The position numbers were made by a program, and so were the translations under genes. A stretch of DNA of 37,060 nt, taken from the NCBI GenBank assembly GCA_017443895.1, contig JAFSXU010000076.1, positions 1 to 37,060 on the forward strand, in the 5' to 3' direction. The notes below the pieces were generated by a model that was not told where the DNA came from, did not search any database, and saw nothing but the letters and a program-made list of their open reading frames with translations. This DNA comes from Clostridia bacterium (GTDB lineage: Bacteria; Bacillota; Clostridia; UBA1381). Of this stretch, positions 35,104 to 37,060 are shown piece by piece (position 1 is the stretch's first letter; the number at the start of each line of letters is the position of its first letter).

Positions 35104-36035
35104 ATAAACTTATAGAACACTTACATTTTCAAATAACAAGAAACTGTAATTTAAGGTGTGAGTTTTGCGGACAGTGGGGCAAAAAGGGCTTTTTTAAAGA
35201 CGCTATGGGCACAGATATGACCTTTTCCGACTGGGAAAAGATTATATCCGAAATTGTAAATACTTGTAATCCACTCCCCAAAATTACGGTATGGGGCGGA
35301 GAACCGCTTGTATCGCCCGTGTTTGATGAGCTTATGCCGACGCTTAAAGACATTGGTTTTTATACTGAGGTTATAACAAACGGTGTGCTTTTGGATAAGT
35401 ATATGGACATTGTAAAAACCTGTGTTGACAAGCTCTATGTTTCCATAGACGGAACACGCAAAGTGCATGATGCGGTGCGAGGTAGGGGCGTGTATGATAA
35501 GGTCGGGGAAAATCTGTGTAAGCTATCACATAATAATGTTACGGTTATGAGCGTTATTACAGATAAATTGATAAAGGTACTGCCCGAATTTTTAAAGGAG
35601 CTTGAAAGCCTTGGTATTTCTGAGCTGTTATTGCAGGATATGATAGGTCTTAGTAGCAGTGAGGTATCGGAGTATAAGGCATGGCTTTTTAACGATTTTG
35701 GAATTTGCGCACATGATATAGACTCATGGGAAAACAATCAAATTGAGGATTTTTCAAAGGCGATTGAAAATTTTGATTTTTCGGGACTTGGATATAGGGT
35801 TATCCATAAAAAGCACGGTACGGACGGTGTGTGTAAATCACCTTTTCTTCATCCACATATAGCATGGAACGGCAATGTACATTACTGTACCGATTTTTAC
35901 GATTTTTGGGCAGGCAATGTTAAGAATGAAACGCTTTTTGAGATATTTAATAACGGAAAGAGCGAAAAATTCAGACAGGCGGTTTTAAATAATAAATGCC
36001 CTGCCTGTAATGCCTGCTCATGGCGAAATACATAA
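35100..36035 (+). CDS. Radical SAM protein with SPASM-type C-terminus
   Basis: A 311-residue protein. C16, C20 and C23 (CNLRCEFC) hold the 4Fe-4S cluster that binds S-adenosylmethionine. WGGEPL, the ITNG strand and YVSIDG follow as in the radical SAM barrel. The C-terminal part has C245, C263 (VHYCTDFY), C300, C303 and C306 (CPACNAC), a SPASM-type pattern for one or more extra clusters. SPASM enzymes modify peptides or proteins (RiPP maturation, sulfatase maturation) or small molecules. No sulfatase is in the window. It overlaps the GH57-like stop by four bases, so its product is made with carbohydrate enzymes. A possible 21-codon peptide gene lies 41 bases after its stop. Confidence 0.88.
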   Translation: MNKLIEHLHFQITRNCNLRCEFCGQWGKKGFFKDAMGTDMTFSDWEKIISEIVNTCNPLPKITVWGGEPLVSPVFDELMPTLKDIGFYTEVITNGVLLDKYMDIVKTCVDKLYVSIDGTRKVHDAVRGRGVYDKVGENLCKLSHNNVTVMSVITDKLIKVLPEFLKELESLGISELLLQDMIGLSSSEVSEYKAWLFNDFGICAHDIDSWENNQIEDFSKAIENFDFSGLGYRVIHKKHGTDGVCKSPFLHPHIAWNGNVHYCTDFYDFWAGNVKNETLFEIFNNGKSEKFRQAVLNNKCPACNACSWRNT

Positions 36036-36076
36036 AAAATCTATATAAAAAACACAAGAGAGAGGGGGTGTCCACA

Positions 36077-36142
36077 ATGTTTTTGTACATAACAGCTTTA
36101 TCGGCATTGGGGGAAGTACCGTATAAATGCCGTGATGGCTGA
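36077..36142 (+). CDS. Possible 21-residue peptide gene (small ORF)
   Basis: ATG 36077 is preceded by AGGGGGTG at 36063-36070, six bases away, an excellent ribosome site. The frame codes for 21 residues, starting MFLYITAL and ending PYKCRDG, with one Cys, one Lys and two Tyr. It starts 41 bases downstream of the radical SAM/SPASM gene. It could be a modified-peptide precursor, a regulatory leader peptide, or chance. The same bases form an RNA hairpin (36093-36141), so translation and folding would compete. Confidence 0.35.
   Translation: MFLYITALSALGEVPYKCRDG
36093..36141 (+). other. Structured RNA in the leader of the last gene
   Basis: CGGCATT (36102-36108) pairs with AATGCCG (36126-36132) around a 17-base loop holding GGGGGAAGTACC. 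CAGC (36093-36096) pairs with GCTG (36138-36141) across an internal loop. I do not recognise a known riboswitch class. It lies in the 197-base gap before the last secreted protein. Confidence 0.45.
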
Positions 36143-36163
36143 TAACAGTTAGTGTATATCATA

Positions 36164-36204
36164 ATAACGGCTTTAATATTTTAAATTAGCTAAAAAGCCA
36201 TTAT
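36164..36204 (+). other. Second stem-loop in the same leader
   Basis: ATAACGGCTTT (36164-36174) and AAAGCCATTAT (36194-36204) pair over 11 positions with one C-A mismatch and a 19-base AT-rich loop. There is no clear U tract, so this is more likely a regulatory or stabilising element than a terminator. The ribosome site AAAGGAAG lies about 15 bases further on. Confidence 0.4.
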
Positions 36205-36232
36205 GCAAAAATTTAAAGAAAGGAAGATAAAC

Positions 36233-37060
36233 ATGAAGAAAAAACTTATAAGTGCATTTGTTTCTGCGGCACTATTTGTAGCAACCCTACCTGCCATTGC
36301 ATTGGCAGATGAACCTGTTACCGTGCTTGATGGTAGAACCGTACGAATAGAGGCAGAGGATTATGTTGCAGCTGGTAATAAAGTGAATGACAGTGTGACC
36401 GGCAGGTATTCTAATGATAAGGCGGCAGGGAGCTGTGCGGTAAACATAAGCGTTAATGTTCCGGTTGCGGGAACATACACGATGGCAGTTGCTTGGGGAA
36501 ATCAGTATACAGATAATACCGGTTTTTCTCTTACTGTTAATGAGAATTTGATTTACTCCGGTAAGACCGGAAAAACATACGGTGCAGTTGCACAATGTTT
36601 TACGGTAGATCTTGATGCGGGTGTAAACACCATTGCAATAGCTCAGCCAAGTCAGGGAAGAGTGGATTATCTTGAATTTACTGTTTTAAATTCGGTTAAT
36701 ACTGTCAGACTTGAAGCGGAAGATTATGCAATTTCGAGAAGCGCATCGGATAAGGCCTCAAATGGCAAATTTGTAGGAAATAGCACATTTAGCACAAGCT
36801 TCAATGTTCCTGAAGCAGGTAAGTATATTATAAATCCGGCGCTGGGCACAAGCAGCGGCACTGGCGGATCTGTAACTATGCAGTTAGATAGTGGTGAGCC
36901 GATCGTGCAAACGGTGGACGCAACATGGGGAAGTTTTCGGAAAACCTATGAATATGAGGTTGAGTTACATAAGGGTATAAACACTTTTGCAGTAACGCAA
37001 AGTACAGCAAGAGTTGACTATATTGATTTTGTGCCTGTAGCAACACCAACACCAACACCA
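36233..37060 (+). CDS. Secreted protein with two CBM6/35-like modules and TP linker, 3' partial
   Basis: The frame starts at ATG 36233 after AAAGAAAGGAAG and runs open for 276 codons to the window end. A signal peptide (1-25, ALA-DE) is followed by two modules of the same type as in the four-module protein at 23984: residues about 37-150 (VRIEAEDY to VDYLEFT) and 158-269 (VRLEAEDY to VDYIDFV). A linker of repeated Thr-Pro starts at about 272. Such a linker normally leads to a further domain, probably catalytic, beyond the window. The shared upstream TTTAAAGAAAGGAA with the 23984 gene supports a duplicated expression unit. Confidence 0.85.
   Translation, partial: MKKKLISAFVSAALFVATLPAIALADEPVTVLDGRTVRIEAEDYVAAGNKVNDSVTGRYSNDKAAGSCAVNISVNVPVAGTYTMAVAWGNQYTDNTGFSLTVNENLIYSGKTGKTYGAVAQCFTVDLDAGVNTIAIAQPSQGRVDYLEFTVLNSVNTVRLEAEDYAISRSASDKASNGKFVGNSTFSTSFNVPEAGKYIINPALGTSSGTGGSVTMQLDSGEPIVQTVDATWGSFRKTYEYEVELHKGINTFAVTQSTARVDYIDFVPVATPTPTP

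Noticed and set aside
35100-36035. Anaerobic sulfatase-maturing enzyme
   Set aside because: The cysteine layout would allow it, but no sulfatase (CxPxR or SxPxR type) gene is present in the window, so the function is left open.
37043-37060. Short tandem repeat at the window end as a CRISPR or satellite
   Set aside because: The repeated ACACCA units translate in frame into a Thr-Pro linker after a CBM domain, a usual secreted-enzyme feature.

Overview
The window looks like one carbohydrate-utilisation locus from an anaerobic Gram-positive bacterium, most likely an uncultured gut or rumen Clostridia (Firmicutes). The support is moderate-to-low GC with AT-rich intergenic gaps, strong AGGAGG-type ribosome sites, an S-layer-homology (SLH) protein, lipobox and Gram-positive signal peptides, a LplA/YteP/YtcP-type ABC importer without its own ATPase, and AraC-type regulators including a membrane-bound one. 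No genus is claimed. There are no tRNA, rRNA, transposase, phage or CRISPR signals, and no stretch over about 300 bases lacks a gene.

Layout: (1) Positions 2-3060, plus strand: a tight catabolic operon of an enolase-superfamily dehydratase (5' end outside the window), a UlaG-like MBL-fold hydrolase, an SDR and a RraA-like protein. A perfect 16-bp inverted repeat follows. (2) 3173-3979, minus: AraC regulator. (3) 4110-6933, divergent: intracellular GH16, galactonate-dehydratase-like enolase-superfamily enzyme and a second SDR. (4) 7052-8377: intracellular GH10 enzyme. (5) 8514-10802: membrane-bound AraC-type sensor-regulator with its own promoter and a strong terminator. (6) 11007-14507: two permeases and a lipoprotein solute-binding protein. 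(7) 14571-28591: a run of large secreted proteins: an 853-aa protein of unknown function, a 1410-aa CARDB-GH74-Ig-CBM9 enzyme, an SLH surface protein, a four-module carbohydrate-binding protein, and a second GH74 that lacks a signal peptide and lies in the same frame as the preceding gene, just past its TGA stop. (8) 28710-36035: six cytoplasmic genes that overlap or nearly touch (SGNH esterase, zinc-less MDR, GH36, TIM-barrel isomerase/epimerase, GH57-like enzyme, radical SAM/SPASM protein). (9) 36077-36142: a possible 21-codon peptide gene inside a structured RNA. (10) 36233 to the end: a partial secreted protein with two carbohydrate-binding modules and a TP linker.

Inferred logic: secreted GH74-type enzymes and binding modules, some wall-anchored through SLH, cut and hold a plant polysaccharide. 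The lipoprotein and permeases import oligosaccharides. Cytoplasmic GH10, GH16, GH36, GH57-like and esterase enzymes finish the trimming. The SDRs, MBL-fold hydrolase, enolase-superfamily dehydratases and RraA-like protein could then oxidise, hydrolyse, dehydrate and cleave released sugars by a non-phosphorylative sugar-acid route. GH74 suggests a xyloglucan-like beta-glucan, but no alpha-xylosidase is present, so the substrate is open.

Most noteworthy: the TGA-separated CBM/GH74 pair, the radical SAM gene followed by a possible short peptide gene, and an attenuator-like set of competing hairpins plus a duplicated start (mini-ORF) before the six-gene unit.
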